Origin: Clostridia bacterium
GTDB lineage: Bacteria; Bacillota; Clostridia; Christensenellales; Pumilibacteraceae
Length of the DNA stretch: 58,381 nucleotides
Assembly: GCA_017623435.1 (NCBI GenBank)
Contig: JAGAPD010000021.1
Coordinates: forward strand, 1 to 58,381
Reading direction: 5' to 3'
Notes under the pieces: model-generated
The model's input: the letters and a program-made list of their open reading frames with translations, nothing else
Database searches by the model: none
What the model was told of the DNA's origin: nothing
In this document: one piece after another, positions 18,051 through 27,619 of the stretch
How the letters are laid out: each line of letters opens with the position of its first letter
Numbering within the stretch: position 1 is the stretch's first letter
Made by a program: the position numbers and the translations under genes

Positions 18051-18079
18051 ATTATTACATAAAATCTTTTTTTTGTCAA
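18051..18079 (-). promoter_or_regulatory. promoter of the pfl riboswitch operon
   Basis: On the minus strand TTGACA (18079-18074) and TAATAAT (18057-18051), about 16 bases apart. A GACGAA-GAAA-TTCGTC hairpin follows near the RNA 5' end (18029-18044), ahead of the riboswitch. Confidence 0.6.
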
Positions 18080-18114
18080 GGATAAACGCGCACAATTTTT
18101 TAAAAGGGAAAATC

Positions 18115-18915
18115 TTACTTTTTCTCTTTGGGCGCAAACATCCTTCCAGTAGCACTCAAAATGAGCGAAAGTGGAAAAACGCGATATAACGCATATAGCA
18201 GTTTGTATTTTTTGCCCACTATATAGAAGGGCTTAAAGCGCTTTTTATTTATAATAGAAATTATCTTTTTGCTGGCGTAATCCACGCTCATTCGCTTGTG
18301 CTCACGCTTAGAAATATGCTCGTCCGCTTTTCTTATGCGTTCGCCGTAGCGCTCGCTCGTGTCAAAATTTTTGACGCGATTTTTAGTAAACTCGGTCTTG
18401 ATATCGCCCGGGCAAATCGCCGTAACGGATATTCCATAAGGGCGCACTTCTTCGCGTAGCGCGTGCGAAAGCATACTAACCGCCACCTTGCTCGCGCAGT
18501 ACATTGACCTAAACGGCAACGGAAAAATAGCGCACGCCGACGAGATATTTACGATTTTAGCGCCCTTATCCATAAGGGGCAAAGCGTATTTACAGCACCT
18601 ATAAACTCCCATAAAATTAACGGAAAACTGATGCTCGACTTGCTCGTCCGTTAAATGCTCCACCGCGCCCGAAACTCCGTAGCCTGCGTTATTTACAAGT
18701 AGGTCAATCCTGCCAAAACGCTCTTTAATGAGGGCAAAAGCGTTTTTAACGTCGTCTAAATCAGACACGTCGCACTTAATATTATGCTCGTCGTCTACAC
18801 AGCTGCGCGACAGGTTGATAACGGTATTTTCACGGCTGTAAAATTCCACTAATTTTTTACCGATACCGCTCGTGCCACCCGTTATTACGATAATTTTTTG
18901 CGTAATTTTTGCCAA
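18115..18915 (-). CDS. short-chain dehydrogenase/reductase (SDR)
   Basis: 266 residues, classical SDR. The cofactor motif is TGGTSGIGK (residues ~13-21), then NNAGYG, the catalytic Ser in NISSAC and YCASKVAV for Tyr-Lys. The C-terminal ~60 residues are basic with a hydrophobic stretch (YKLLYALYRVFPLSLILSA), a tail found in lipid- or membrane-associated SDRs. The substrate is unknown. It starts 12 bases after the chromate-transporter pair, so it is likely in that operon. Confidence 0.85.
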   Translation of the reverse strand: MAKITQKIIVITGGTSGIGKKLVEFYSRENTVINLSRSCVDDEHNIKCDVSDLDDVKNAFALIKERFGRIDLLVNNAGYGVSGAVEHLTDEQVEHQFSVNFMGVYRCCKYALPLMDKGAKIVNISSACAIFPLPFRSMYCASKVAVSMLSHALREEVRPYGISVTAICPGDIKTEFTKNRVKNFDTSERYGERIRKADEHISKREHKRMSVDYASKKIISIINKKRFKPFYIVGKKYKLLYALYRVFPLSLILSATGRMFAPKEKK

Positions 18916-18927
18916 AGCTTTCTCCTT

Positions 18928-19503
18928 TTACAGCACGCCGTACAGCAGTAATCCTAACGCTGCAGAAATCAAAATAATGAATATAGGCGAGAGGATTTTT
19001 TTCTTTTTAATGAATACGGGCAAGTTGATTACGAGCAGTACTCCTAAAATAACGACTGCTTTCCAGTCAAACGCGAAAGTATCACCGATCGTTGAAATTC
19101 CAAACACCGCCGTCACCATCATCGTCGTTGCCGTAGCAATAATTAATCCCACTACCGCAGGACGGATACCGCCAAGCGTCGCTTTTACGCCTGCGTAGTT
19201 AAGAAGGTTTTTAATGACGGTCGCAATAAGTAGCATTATGATATACGCAGGAAGAATTACGCCCAGCGTTGCTACGAACGCGCCCAGTATTCCGCCCTGC
19301 GACGAGCCTACAAAAGTCGCCATATTGACCGCGACAGGTCCGGGCGTAGACTCGGACACGGCTACGAAGTTAAGGAATTGTTCGCTCGTTAGCCATCCGC
19401 AGTTTACTACCGTTTCGTGAATAATGGAAATCATTCCGTATCCACCGCCAAAAGAAACCGCGCCTATTTTGAGGAATTGCAAAAATAATTCAAGATAAAT
19501 CAT
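18928..19503 (-). CDS. chromate transporter family protein, second half
   Basis: 191 residues forming one CHR domain with about six hydrophobic segments. The marker GAVSFGGGYGMISII is near the N-terminus, followed by AVSESTPGPVAVNMATFVG. It is one half of a short-chain CHR pair. The family includes chromate/sulfate exporters, but in anaerobic Clostridia the physiological substrate is not established. It overlaps the upstream half by 4 bases. Confidence 0.88.
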   Translation of the reverse strand: MIYLELFLQFLKIGAVSFGGGYGMISIIHETVVNCGWLTSEQFLNFVAVSESTPGPVAVNMATFVGSSQGGILGAFVATLGVILPAYIIMLLIATVIKNLLNYAGVKATLGGIRPAVVGLIIATATTMMVTAVFGISTIGDTFAFDWKAVVILGVLLVINLPVFIKKKKILSPIFIILISAALGLLLYGVL

Positions 19504-20144
19504 CTCTCTTCCTCCTCGCTCGTCTCTTCCACTTGCTCGTTCACAGCGACCGTTTCGCTTTCAGTCGCCTTTTTGCTTCTACTTGCAACGTAGCTTACGA
19601 GATACGCCACAAGCCCAACGAGACCACCTGCAAGGATTATAAAAATCGTGGAAATATTCAAGTCAAACAGCGATATAGCAATCGTCGCCAAAAATCCAAA
19701 GCAAAGAAGAATTATGGACAAAGCGTCTTTCTTTACCGCGCGCATCATTTTTATGCCTGCGAACAAAATCAAGAAGGTTACGCCCACCTGAATGCCCTTG
19801 AATGCGTGCGCTACGAGTTCAATCGCCAAAAACGCATCGAAAAATAACGATATAAGATAAATAATGATAAACGAAGGCAAACACACCGCAATCGTCGACA
19901 CTATTGAGCCAATAACCTTGTCCGTCTTATATCCTATATAAGTTGCGCTGTTGATCGCAATAGGACCTGGCGTGGATTCCGCTATTGCAACCATATCCAA
20001 AAACTCCTCGTGCTCAAGAAGCTTTTTCTTTTCAACGAATTCGTTTTCAAGCAACGCTATCATCGCGTATCCACCACCAAAGGTGAATAGACCGATTTTG
20101 AACATCGTCAAAAACAATCCCAAAAGTTTTTTTAGTTTTTCCAT
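19500..20144 (-). CDS. chromate transporter family protein, first half
   Basis: 214 residues with the same CHR signature (GLFTFGGGYAMIALLENEF, then AIAESTPGPIAINSATYIG) and about six membrane segments, plus an acidic C-terminal tail (~residues 190-214). Paired with the following gene it should give a two-subunit carrier with antiparallel halves. AGGAG sits 14 bases before the ATG, a loose spacing. A 16-base palindrome lies upstream at 20195-20210. Confidence 0.88.
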   Translation of the reverse strand: MEKLKKLLGLFLTMFKIGLFTFGGGYAMIALLENEFVEKKKLLEHEEFLDMVAIAESTPGPIAINSATYIGYKTDKVIGSIVSTIAVCLPSFIIIYLISLFFDAFLAIELVAHAFKGIQVGVTFLILFAGIKMMRAVKKDALSIILLCFGFLATIAISLFDLNISTIFIILAGGLVGLVAYLVSYVASRSKKATESETVAVNEQVEETSEEEER

Positions 20145-20194
20145 AACTAAGCCAAATTCTCCTAAATTTGTCGTTATTTATATCAATCTAATAT

Positions 20195-20210
20195 ATGAAC
20201 ATTTGTTCAT
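20195..20210. promoter_or_regulatory. palindrome upstream of the chromate-transporter operon
   Basis: ATGAAC-ATTT-GTTCAT, perfect 6-base arms. It overlaps the stop codon of the preceding gene and lies upstream of a plausible TATAAA on the minus strand. It could be a repressor operator; no cognate regulator is nearby. Confidence 0.4.
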
Positions 20211-20635
20211 TTGTTTGTTTTTAATGCCAAAAGTGTGTTTTTTATGGCAATTACGCCCTCTTTTTCGTCAAAAATATCCAAAACTGCGCTTTCTATCGGA
20301 CAAAAGCCCGTTTTAGTGCGATTGATAATTGCAGGCACTTTTTCGCCGTAATATAGCGAAATTTGAGTGGAAGCAAGGTATTTTTGCGCGTGCTCACTAA
20401 TCAAAAAGGCGTAAACTTCGCTAACGGACAACAGCTTGTAAAGCATTCCTGCGCCCTTGCCCACCACTTTATCCGCCACGCAAAAGCCGTCGAGGCACTT
20501 CCCACTATCAAGTAGGTCGATAAGCGGTTTTACTCCGCGCTCGCTTTTTGCGATAACCTCCTCGCCCTTTACCGCCACGAAGGTATAATCGCCCTCAATT
20601 AGCAATTTTTTTGCTTTTTCAGTATCTTCTCTCAT
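20207..20635 (-). CDS. DUF1893 protein
   Basis: 142 residues matching the DUF1893 pattern, whose fold is cytidine-deaminase-like: TFVAVKGEEVIAKSERGVKPLIDLL near the N-terminus, then DKVVGKGAGMLY and CPIESAVLD. The Cys in GFCPIE is the conserved one. Function is unknown; related proteins sit beside redox or Fe-S genes. Its start shares one base with the stop of the aldo/keto reductase, so it is the last gene of the glycogen operon. Confidence 0.8.
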   Translation of the reverse strand: MREDTEKAKKLLIEGDYTFVAVKGEEVIAKSERGVKPLIDLLDSGKCLDGFCVADKVVGKGAGMLYKLLSVSEVYAFLISEHAQKYLASTQISLYYGEKVPAIINRTKTGFCPIESAVLDIFDEKEGVIAIKNTLLALKTNK

Positions 20636-21741
20636 TAGCCCTCGAAAGTTTTCGTAACGCCAGCAAGGTGCAACGGGATATCAAGTTGCTGAGGACACGC
20701 TTTTACGCACTTACGGCAATTTATACAGTCGCTGGGCGCTCCGCCGTTTGCCTTTAAGTGATTATAAGTCGTGCGCAGTCCGGGCACTAAGCCAAACTGA
20801 CTTTGGTTATTGTAGATAGCGAAATATTCGGGAATAGCAATCTTTTTAGGGCATCCGTCCACGCAGTATCTACAACCCGTGCAAGCAACTGCTATGCTTT
20901 CGTTTATAATGTAAACCACCTTGTCAATAGTATTCCGCTCGCTCTCGCTGAGGGGAACGAAATCAGACATAAAGCTCATATTGTCCTCAAGCTGTTCCAT
21001 ATTACTCATACCGCTAAGCACGATAACGACCTTATCAAGCGAGCTAGCGAATCTAAGTCCCCACGACGCGATACTTGCGTTAGGGTTAGCGTTAGACAAA
21101 ATGTCCTTCGCTTTTTCGGGAAGGCGCACGAGCGATCCGCCCTTAAGAGGTTCCATAATCGCAACGTCAACGCCGTGGCGCATACAAACTTCGTAATTCT
21201 TTCGCGCCTGAATACTATCGTCTTCCCAGTCGATATAGTTTATTTGAAGTTGCACGAGCTCGGTTTCGGGATGCTCGGTAAGGATTTTATCAAGCACGTC
21301 CGCCGTATCGTGGAAAGAAAAGCCTATATGCTTAATCTTGCCTTCTTCTTTTAATTTTTTTAAGTAGCCAAAGCCGTCGTGCTCTTGGATTTTACGGTAA
21401 GTATTCATACCGATTGCGTGCAAGAAATAGTAGTCAAAGTACTCAACCTGACATCTTTGAAGTTGCTCGGCAAAGATTTTTGGGTACTCGTCCGCGCTGT
21501 TTATACGCATTACGGGCATCTTGTCGGTCAAAATATAAGAGCTACGTGAGTACCTTTTTGCGACCAACTCGCCAAACGCCTTCTCACTTTCGCCACCGTG
21601 ATACATATACGCCGTGTCAAAATAAGTAAAGCCGTTAGCCATATACTTATCTATCATTTCACGCGCTTTTTCGTAATCAATTTTATTATTGTCCCCGTCA
21701 ATAACGGGCAATCTCATAAGTCCAAATCCAAGCTTTTTCAT
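20635..21741 (-). CDS. aldo/keto reductase with two [4Fe-4S] motifs
   Basis: 368 residues. Residues 1-~270 are an AKR TIM barrel (FGLMRLPV; FTYFDTAYMYHGGESE with Asp and Tyr; FDYYFLHAI; GFSFHD). The C-terminus carries ferredoxin-like clusters: CTGCRYCVDGCPKKIAIP and CINCRKCVKACPQQLDIP. Such ferredoxin-AKR fusions are common in anaerobes and probably couple sugar or aldehyde reduction to ferredoxin. The start overlaps the amylase stop by 4 bases. Its link to glycogen breakdown is inferred from position only. Confidence 0.9.
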   Translation of the reverse strand: MKKLGFGLMRLPVIDGDNNKIDYEKAREMIDKYMANGFTYFDTAYMYHGGESEKAFGELVAKRYSRSSYILTDKMPVMRINSADEYPKIFAEQLQRCQVEYFDYYFLHAIGMNTYRKIQEHDGFGYLKKLKEEGKIKHIGFSFHDTADVLDKILTEHPETELVQLQINYIDWEDDSIQARKNYEVCMRHGVDVAIMEPLKGGSLVRLPEKAKDILSNANPNASIASWGLRFASSLDKVVIVLSGMSNMEQLEDNMSFMSDFVPLSESERNTIDKVVYIINESIAVACTGCRYCVDGCPKKIAIPEYFAIYNNQSQFGLVPGLRTTYNHLKANGGAPSDCINCRKCVKACPQQLDIPLHLAGVTKTFEG

Positions 21742-23525
21742 CCTTTTCTCCTATAAACGATTGCGCTCATTGCCGAAACGCTATCAATATCTTTTTCAGT
21801 AACTAAATCGGTTACTTTATTTTCCAGTTTATAATCTTTTTCGCCCACGTTAGCCACGATTACCAAATTTTCGCCACGCGTAAACTCAAAAACGAAGGGG
21901 TACGTACCCGTTTGTTTGAATTTTCCGCCGTTTAGTTCACTCTCAAGCCTTAACTTCCCTAACGCGCGATAAAACTCAATCAACTCGTTATCCTCACTAT
22001 TCCACGGATAGCATCTGCGATTAAATGGATCTTCACAACCCTGCATTCCCGCCTCGTCACCGTAGTATAGACAGGGCACGCCGGGCAAGGTGTACTGCAA
22101 AATCGCGCCTACTTTAAGCCTTGCTTTCGCACTCTCGTAATCTTTTAGCGTAAAATTCGCCCTCTCATCTTTACTATCCGGTAACTCTTCGTCCGAAAGC
22201 GTCGTTATTATTCGCATAGTGTCGTGAGTAGACAAAGTATTCATTAAATTATTTACCACTTTTGGCGGATAATTGTTGATAATTTGGTGCACCGTACGCG
22301 ATAACGCGCCTACGTCCCCCTGCGTTATTAACCTAACTATACCGTCCTTGAACGGATAATTAGTTACGCTGTCAAGCTGAGCGCCCTGAAAATAGCGCCG
22401 TCTACGCCCGTAAGAAATCTTGTTACTTGCGTCCTCCCACACTTCACCAAGCACTAACGCGTCAGGATTTTTACCCTTTACCGCACGGGTAAGGTTGTCA
22501 AGAAAAATATCGGGCAGTTCGTCGGCAACGTCCAATCTCCAGCCTGCGATGCCAGTATCCATCCATTTTTCAATAACGCCACCGCTTCCGTTGATAAATT
22601 CGTTATAGCCAGGGTTGTCCTCCTTGACGCACGGGAGTATTTTTACGCCCCACCAACAGTCGTACTCGTCTGGGAAGGATTTAAAATCGTACCACCCGTA
22701 GTACGGGCTTTGCTTGCTTTGATACGCGCCAACGCTATCGAAGTTACCCTCTTTGTTAAAGTAAACGCTATCACTTCCCGTGTGCGAAAATACTCCGTCT
22801 AAAATAACTTTAATACCACGCGCGTCCGCATCTTTTACCAAATTTTTTAGTGAAATCTCGTCACCAAAGTCGCTATCGATTTTGGTGTAATCCGCAGTAT
22901 CGTATTTGTGATTTGATGACGCCTCGAAAATAGGGTTGAGGTAAATACACTTTACACCCAAACTCGCTAAATAATCAAGTTTTTCTCTAACACCGTCAAG
23001 GTTTCCGCCAAACATATCTCCGTTCCTGACGATACCCTTTTCATCCGCCTTATAAGTGGGCAATCCACCCCAATCGGCGCGGTACGTCATATTGCGTTTC
23101 GTTTTTTTACGCTCGCTACCCACGGCAAAACGGTCCACCATAATCTGATAGAAAATACCATTTTCTAAAAAGGAAGGCGCGTTGTAAATATCGTCAAACG
23201 CGGTTAATTGCCACTCTTGGTTTCCAGTAAGAGTCGCGTGTAAATTCTCGTCGGAAAAAACGAATTCTCGCTTGCCGTCCACCACCACTTCGAAGTGATA
23301 AAAGTACAGTCCGCTACTCGTGACGTGCATACTGTACTCGTAACCGCCCTCGCATTTATTCATATCGTAGTAAACGGTATGTTCGCCCTGCGCCTCTTTT
23401 GTCACAACTAAAAAGGCATCCTCGCCACGATTCGTGGCAAGGAATACCCTAAATTCTTGATTAACTTTTACTCCTCCAACGTGATTTTTATACTTCTCGT
23501 CGCAAGGGAAATAAAAGACTTCCAC
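21738..23525 (-). CDS. GH13 alpha-amylase family glycosidase (neopullulanase/cyclomaltodextrinase type)
   Basis: 595 residues, no signal peptide. An N-terminal beta domain (~1-110) precedes the GH13 barrel. The catalytic motifs are the nucleophile Asp in GWRLDVADE, the acid Glu in LGEVWED and the transition-state Asp in STHDTMR. Region I is DGVFSHTG. It probably hydrolyses maltodextrins or glycogen branches inside the cell, working with the phosphorylase encoded just upstream. It lacks the layout of a branching enzyme. Confidence 0.88.
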   Translation of the reverse strand: MEVFYFPCDEKYKNHVGGVKVNQEFRVFLATNRGEDAFLVVTKEAQGEHTVYYDMNKCEGGYEYSMHVTSSGLYFYHFEVVVDGKREFVFSDENLHATLTGNQEWQLTAFDDIYNAPSFLENGIFYQIMVDRFAVGSERKKTKRNMTYRADWGGLPTYKADEKGIVRNGDMFGGNLDGVREKLDYLASLGVKCIYLNPIFEASSNHKYDTADYTKIDSDFGDEISLKNLVKDADARGIKVILDGVFSHTGSDSVYFNKEGNFDSVGAYQSKQSPYYGWYDFKSFPDEYDCWWGVKILPCVKEDNPGYNEFINGSGGVIEKWMDTGIAGWRLDVADELPDIFLDNLTRAVKGKNPDALVLGEVWEDASNKISYGRRRRYFQGAQLDSVTNYPFKDGIVRLITQGDVGALSRTVHQIINNYPPKVVNNLMNTLSTHDTMRIITTLSDEELPDSKDERANFTLKDYESAKARLKVGAILQYTLPGVPCLYYGDEAGMQGCEDPFNRRCYPWNSEDNELIEFYRALGKLRLESELNGGKFKQTGTYPFVFEFTRGENLVIVANVGEKDYKLENKVTDLVTEKDIDSVSAMSAIVYRRKG

Positions 23526-23530
23526 TCTTC

Positions 23531-25957
23531 TTATTCTTCCTCGGTAAAGTTTACGGGTTTAATGTGCCAGATATTGTCAGCGTACTCGCGAATACTTCTG
23601 TCGGAGGCAAAAATACCTGCCTCGGCAATATTTCGAAGTGCCATATTATTCCACTTCTTCTTATCAGCGTACGCTTTATCAAGGTCACTTGCCGCGCGCA
23701 AATAATCGTCAAAATCTTTAAGCACCATATACGGGTCTGCCACGTAATTAGTACCCAAAGTCAAGTAGTCGGCAATATTGGAGAAAGACTGACCCGCAAA
23801 GCCTACGCGAAGCGCGTCAACCACGCGTCGAATTTGCGCGTTGGTCGAATAAAGCGCGGACGCGTTGTAGCCTGCCTGCCATACCTTATTCACTTCTTCA
23901 GTACGAAGACCAAAGGTAAAGATATTGTCCTCGCCCACTCTTTCAGCGATTTCAACGTTAGCACCGTCAACCGTACCAAGCGTGATTGCGCCGTTAAGCA
24001 TAAACTTCATATTGCTCGTACCGCTTGCCTCTTTACCTGCAAGCGAAATTTGTTCGCTGACTTCCGCTGCCGGAATAAGACGTTCAGCCTTGGAAACGTT
24101 GTAGTTTTCGAGGAACATTACGTCCACCTTGCTCTTAATTTTGGGCGAACGGTTGATCTCTTCGCTAATGCAGTTGATAAGCGAAATAATACGCTTTGCG
24201 TGGTAATATCCACCTGCCGCCTTCGCGCCGAAAATGAAAGTTTCGGGCGTAACGTCAAGGTTGGAATTTTCCTTAACGTCAAGGTACTTCTTAATGATTT
24301 TAAGCACGTTAAGAAGCTGGCGCTTATACTCGTGAAGTCTTTTTATCTGCACGTCAAAGCGTGACTGTGGATTAAGCACGAATCCCGTAGTAGACTTGAT
24401 ATAGTCCGCAAAAGCCACTTTGTTTTGATGCTTGATTTGCTCAAGTCGTTTAGTAACCGCGTCGTCGCCGATATATTTTTTAAGCTCGATAAGCTTGCTC
24501 GCGTCCTTTTTGTAGCCTTCGCCGATAAGCTCGTCAACGAGCGATGCAAGGGCAGGGTTAGACTGATTGAGCCAACGGCGATGCGCGATACCGTTAGTAA
24601 CGTTAGTAAAGCGCTCGGGCAGAATTTTGTAAAAATCACGGAATACGCTTTCTTTGATTATGTCGCTATGGAGCGCCGAAACGCCGTTAACGCTATGCGA
24701 GCCGATAACGGACAAGTTCGCCATACGCACCTGACCGTTTCCAAGAACGCTCATTCTTGCGATAGCGTCGTCGTAGCTGTCGCGATGCTCGCCGTAGAAA
24801 CGCGCGTCAATTTCCTTAATGATCTGATAAATTCTGGGAAGACGCATCTTAACGAGGTCCTCGTTCCACTTTTCAAGTGCCTCGCTCATAACCGTATGGT
24901 TGGTGTACGCGATAGTGTTTACGGTGATATACCAGGCTCTTTCCCACGAGAAAGAATACTCGTCCATAAGGATACGCATAAGCTCGGGCACGGCAAGCGC
25001 CGGGTGCGTATCGTTGATGTGGATAGCAACCTTTTTGTGGAGATTGTTAAGCGAGGGATACACGCGCAAATGATCCTTGATAATTGACTGGAGCGACGCG
25101 CTAACGAGGAAATATTGCTGTGAAAGGCGCAGTTGCTTTCCTGCAAAATGCTGGTCGGAAGGATACAAAACCTTGGAAATAACTTCTGCCTCGTTGTCGC
25201 TACGCATTGCGGCGAAATAGTCGCCCTGCGTAAAGGACTTCATATCAAAAGTAGCCGCTGCCGTTGCGCGCCAAAGACGGAGCACGGAAACCCCTTTTCC
25301 GTCGTAACCACTTACCATAACGTCGTAAGGTATTGCCTCAACGACCGTCGCGTCAACGTGCTTTACTTTGAGTACTCCCGACTCCCAGTTTTCCTCTATT
25401 CTACCGCCAAGCTTAACCTCAAAGCTCTTGTCCGAGCGAGGCATTTGCCACACTTCGCCCGTATCAAGCCACTCGTCAGGAAGTTCAACCTGCGTGTTTT
25501 CAACGATTTTCTGCTTGAAAAGTCCGTACTCGTAGCGGATAGAAAAGCCCATTGCAGGGTAATCGCACGTTGCGAGCGCGTCAAAAAAGCAGGCTGCAAG
25601 TCGTCCAAGACCACCGTTTCCAAGACCAGCGTCCGACTCAAGCTCGTAAAGATTATCAAGGTTTGCGCCAAACGAACGAACGGCGTCACGCACTTGCTTT
25701 TCAAGTCCAAGATTGTAAAGATTGTTTCTAAGCGATCTTCCGAGCAAGAATTCCATACAAAGATAATAAACCTTCTTTGCCTTTTGCTTTCTCGCCTCCT
25801 CGTTAAATCTCTGCTTTTTCATAAGCAAGATGTCGCGAATTACGAGCGCCACCGCCTTATAAAGCTGGGTGGGCGTTGCGCTTTTATAAGAAGTCGCAAA
25901 ATATTTGTCCAGTTTTTCTATAATTAAACTTTTGACCTTCGATGTAGTAAATTCCAT
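23531..25957 (-). CDS. glgP: glycogen/maltodextrin phosphorylase
   Basis: 808 residues, GT35. It phosphorolyses alpha-1,4-glucan to glucose-1-phosphate with pyridoxal phosphate. The PLP lysine lies in EASGTSNMKFMLNGA. Other landmarks are YYLCMEFLLGRSLRNN, NDTHPALAVPELMRIL and FDVQIKRLHEYKRQLLN. The N-terminus is short, without the eukaryotic regulatory extension. Five bases separate it from the GH13 gene and 15 from glgA. Confidence 0.97.
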   Translation of the reverse strand: MEFTTSKVKSLIIEKLDKYFATSYKSATPTQLYKAVALVIRDILLMKKQRFNEEARKQKAKKVYYLCMEFLLGRSLRNNLYNLGLEKQVRDAVRSFGANLDNLYELESDAGLGNGGLGRLAACFFDALATCDYPAMGFSIRYEYGLFKQKIVENTQVELPDEWLDTGEVWQMPRSDKSFEVKLGGRIEENWESGVLKVKHVDATVVEAIPYDVMVSGYDGKGVSVLRLWRATAAATFDMKSFTQGDYFAAMRSDNEAEVISKVLYPSDQHFAGKQLRLSQQYFLVSASLQSIIKDHLRVYPSLNNLHKKVAIHINDTHPALAVPELMRILMDEYSFSWERAWYITVNTIAYTNHTVMSEALEKWNEDLVKMRLPRIYQIIKEIDARFYGEHRDSYDDAIARMSVLGNGQVRMANLSVIGSHSVNGVSALHSDIIKESVFRDFYKILPERFTNVTNGIAHRRWLNQSNPALASLVDELIGEGYKKDASKLIELKKYIGDDAVTKRLEQIKHQNKVAFADYIKSTTGFVLNPQSRFDVQIKRLHEYKRQLLNVLKIIKKYLDVKENSNLDVTPETFIFGAKAAGGYYHAKRIISLINCISEEINRSPKIKSKVDVMFLENYNVSKAERLIPAAEVSEQISLAGKEASGTSNMKFMLNGAITLGTVDGANVEIAERVGEDNIFTFGLRTEEVNKVWQAGYNASALYSTNAQIRRVVDALRVGFAGQSFSNIADYLTLGTNYVADPYMVLKDFDDYLRAASDLDKAYADKKKWNNMALRNIAEAGIFASDRSIREYADNIWHIKPVNFTEEE

Positions 25958-25972
25958 TTATGCCTCACAAGG

Positions 25973-27523
25973 TTAGTTGATAATTTCTTCGTAGTAAAGT
26001 TCGTACTTTTGAGCGCTACTGTTCCAACTGTAATCGCTGTCCATAGCGCGCTGACGGAGGTCTGCCCACTTGTCTCTGTAATCACGGCAAAGTCCTACCG
26101 CGCGGTTTACTGCGTTAAGGAGCGCGTCTTTGTTATAATCGCTGAACACGAATCCGTTGCCTTCGTCGCCGTTACCGCAGTCGAAAATAGAGTCTTTAAG
26201 ACCACCGCAAGCGCGAACTACGGGAATAGTGCCATAGCGGAGTGCCATCATTTGGCTAAGCCCACAGGGCTCGGACTTCGAGGGCATAAGGAAGATATCC
26301 GCGGACGCGTAAATCTTTTGCGCCATATCCTTGTTAAACGCAATAATGGAGCGCACTTTATCTCCGTACACGTTTTGCATGTGGCGGAAGAAGTTTTCGT
26401 GATCGGGATCACCCGTACCTAAAACTACGAACTGAACGTCGTTTTTAATAATATCGTTGAACGCGGAGCGAACGATATCAAGTCCCTTATGATTAACGAG
26501 ACGCGTAATCATTGCAATCATAGGAACGTCACCGTTTACGGGAAGATTGAGCATCTTCTGAAGCCCCATCTTGTTTTCCTTTTTAAGCGTATCAACGGTA
26601 GTTTTGTCAAAGTTAGCAAAAAGCGCGGGGTTAGTAGAAGGATCGTATACCTTGATATCAATACCGTTCAAGATACCTTTGAGCTTGTACGAATTTTTGA
26701 TAAGCACGCCTTCAAGTCCGTGAGCGTACTCGCTGTCCATAATCTCGCCTGCGTAAGAGTTGCTTACGGTAGAAACGGAGTCAGCGTAATCGATTGCGCC
26801 TTTCATAAGGTTGATACAACCATGGTACTCGATAGACATATATTCACGCTTGGAAATGCCGAAAAGGTCCTCGATAACGTCGCTACTGAACTGTCCTTGA
26901 TATTCGATATTGTGAATGGTGAATACCGTCTTGATTCCGCCCAAGCCCTCGTTATATTGATAGTAAAGCTTGTAGTAAATGGGAACGAGCGCGGTATGCC
27001 AGTCGTGACAATGCAATACGTCCACCTTCCAGTTAAGCGAAGGAAGAAGCTCGAGCACGGCGCGCGAAAGGAAAGCAAAGCGCTCGCCGTCGTCGCCATA
27101 GCCGTAAAGTCCGCTACGCTTAAAGTAGAATTCGTTATCTACGAAGTAGAAGGTTACTCCGTCGTGAACGAGTTCAAACAATCCGCAGTACTGATTTCTC
27201 CAAGCGACGGGCACGGTGATGGAGGTGATGAAGGTCATCTTCTCGCGGTACTCAGTAGCCACGCTGTCGTAAAGGGGAAGAATAACTCTCGCCTCAATCT
27301 TTTCACGCTCGTTAAGCGCACGGGGAAGAGATCCGATTACTTCGCCAAGTCCACCCGTTCCGGCAAAAGGCCAAGCCTCGCTCGCCACGAACAAAACGTG
27401 TTTCTTTTCGCTCTTAACGGTCTTTTTGCACGTTCTCTTTGCAGGCGTTTTGGTAGCGGTTTTGCTAGCACAAGCACTCTTTTTCGTAGTGGTTTTAGCC
27501 TGCTTTTTGGTTTCTTTTTCCAT
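25973..27523 (-). CDS. glgA: glycogen synthase (GT5) with lysine-rich N-terminal tail
   Basis: 516 residues. It transfers glucose from ADP-glucose to growing glycogen. The ADP-glucose loop reads PFAGTGGLGEVIGSLPRAL, with Gly in place of the Lys of the classic KTGGL. The C-terminal catalytic motif SEPCGLSQMMALRYGT is intact. The first ~38 residues (KKQAKTTTKKSACASKTATK...) are a Lys/Ala/Thr-rich tail not needed for the enzyme fold. The ATG at 27523 is chosen because AAGGAG lies 8 bases upstream; an upstream in-frame start at 27571 has no such site. Confidence 0.95.
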   Translation of the reverse strand: MEKETKKQAKTTTKKSACASKTATKTPAKRTCKKTVKSEKKHVLFVASEAWPFAGTGGLGEVIGSLPRALNEREKIEARVILPLYDSVATEYREKMTFITSITVPVAWRNQYCGLFELVHDGVTFYFVDNEFYFKRSGLYGYGDDGERFAFLSRAVLELLPSLNWKVDVLHCHDWHTALVPIYYKLYYQYNEGLGGIKTVFTIHNIEYQGQFSSDVIEDLFGISKREYMSIEYHGCINLMKGAIDYADSVSTVSNSYAGEIMDSEYAHGLEGVLIKNSYKLKGILNGIDIKVYDPSTNPALFANFDKTTVDTLKKENKMGLQKMLNLPVNGDVPMIAMITRLVNHKGLDIVRSAFNDIIKNDVQFVVLGTGDPDHENFFRHMQNVYGDKVRSIIAFNKDMAQKIYASADIFLMPSKSEPCGLSQMMALRYGTIPVVRACGGLKDSIFDCGNGDEGNGFVFSDYNKDALLNAVNRAVGLCRDYRDKWADLRQRAMDSDYSWNSSAQKYELYYEEIIN

Positions 27524-27580
27524 TATATTTCTCCTTAAAAATGTATTCAAAAAATTAAAACTTTCTTCCAAAAAATAGCG

Positions 27581-27608
27581 AAACGGCGCACTACGTGATG
27601 CGTCGTTT
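27581..27608 (-). terminator. intercistronic hairpin between glgD and glgA
   Basis: AAACG, CGCA, an ACGT-containing loop, TGCG, CGTTT with mismatches. A T-run follows only after a 5-base gap on the minus strand, so it is a weak or partial terminator that could lower glgA-glgP expression relative to glgCD. Confidence 0.5.
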
Positions 27609-27619
27609 CCCTCCTATCG

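Noticed and set aside
18928..20144. Frameshifted single chromate transporter
   Set aside because: The two halves have their own starts, overlap by ATGA and each have full CHR signatures; this is the natural split form, not a broken gene.
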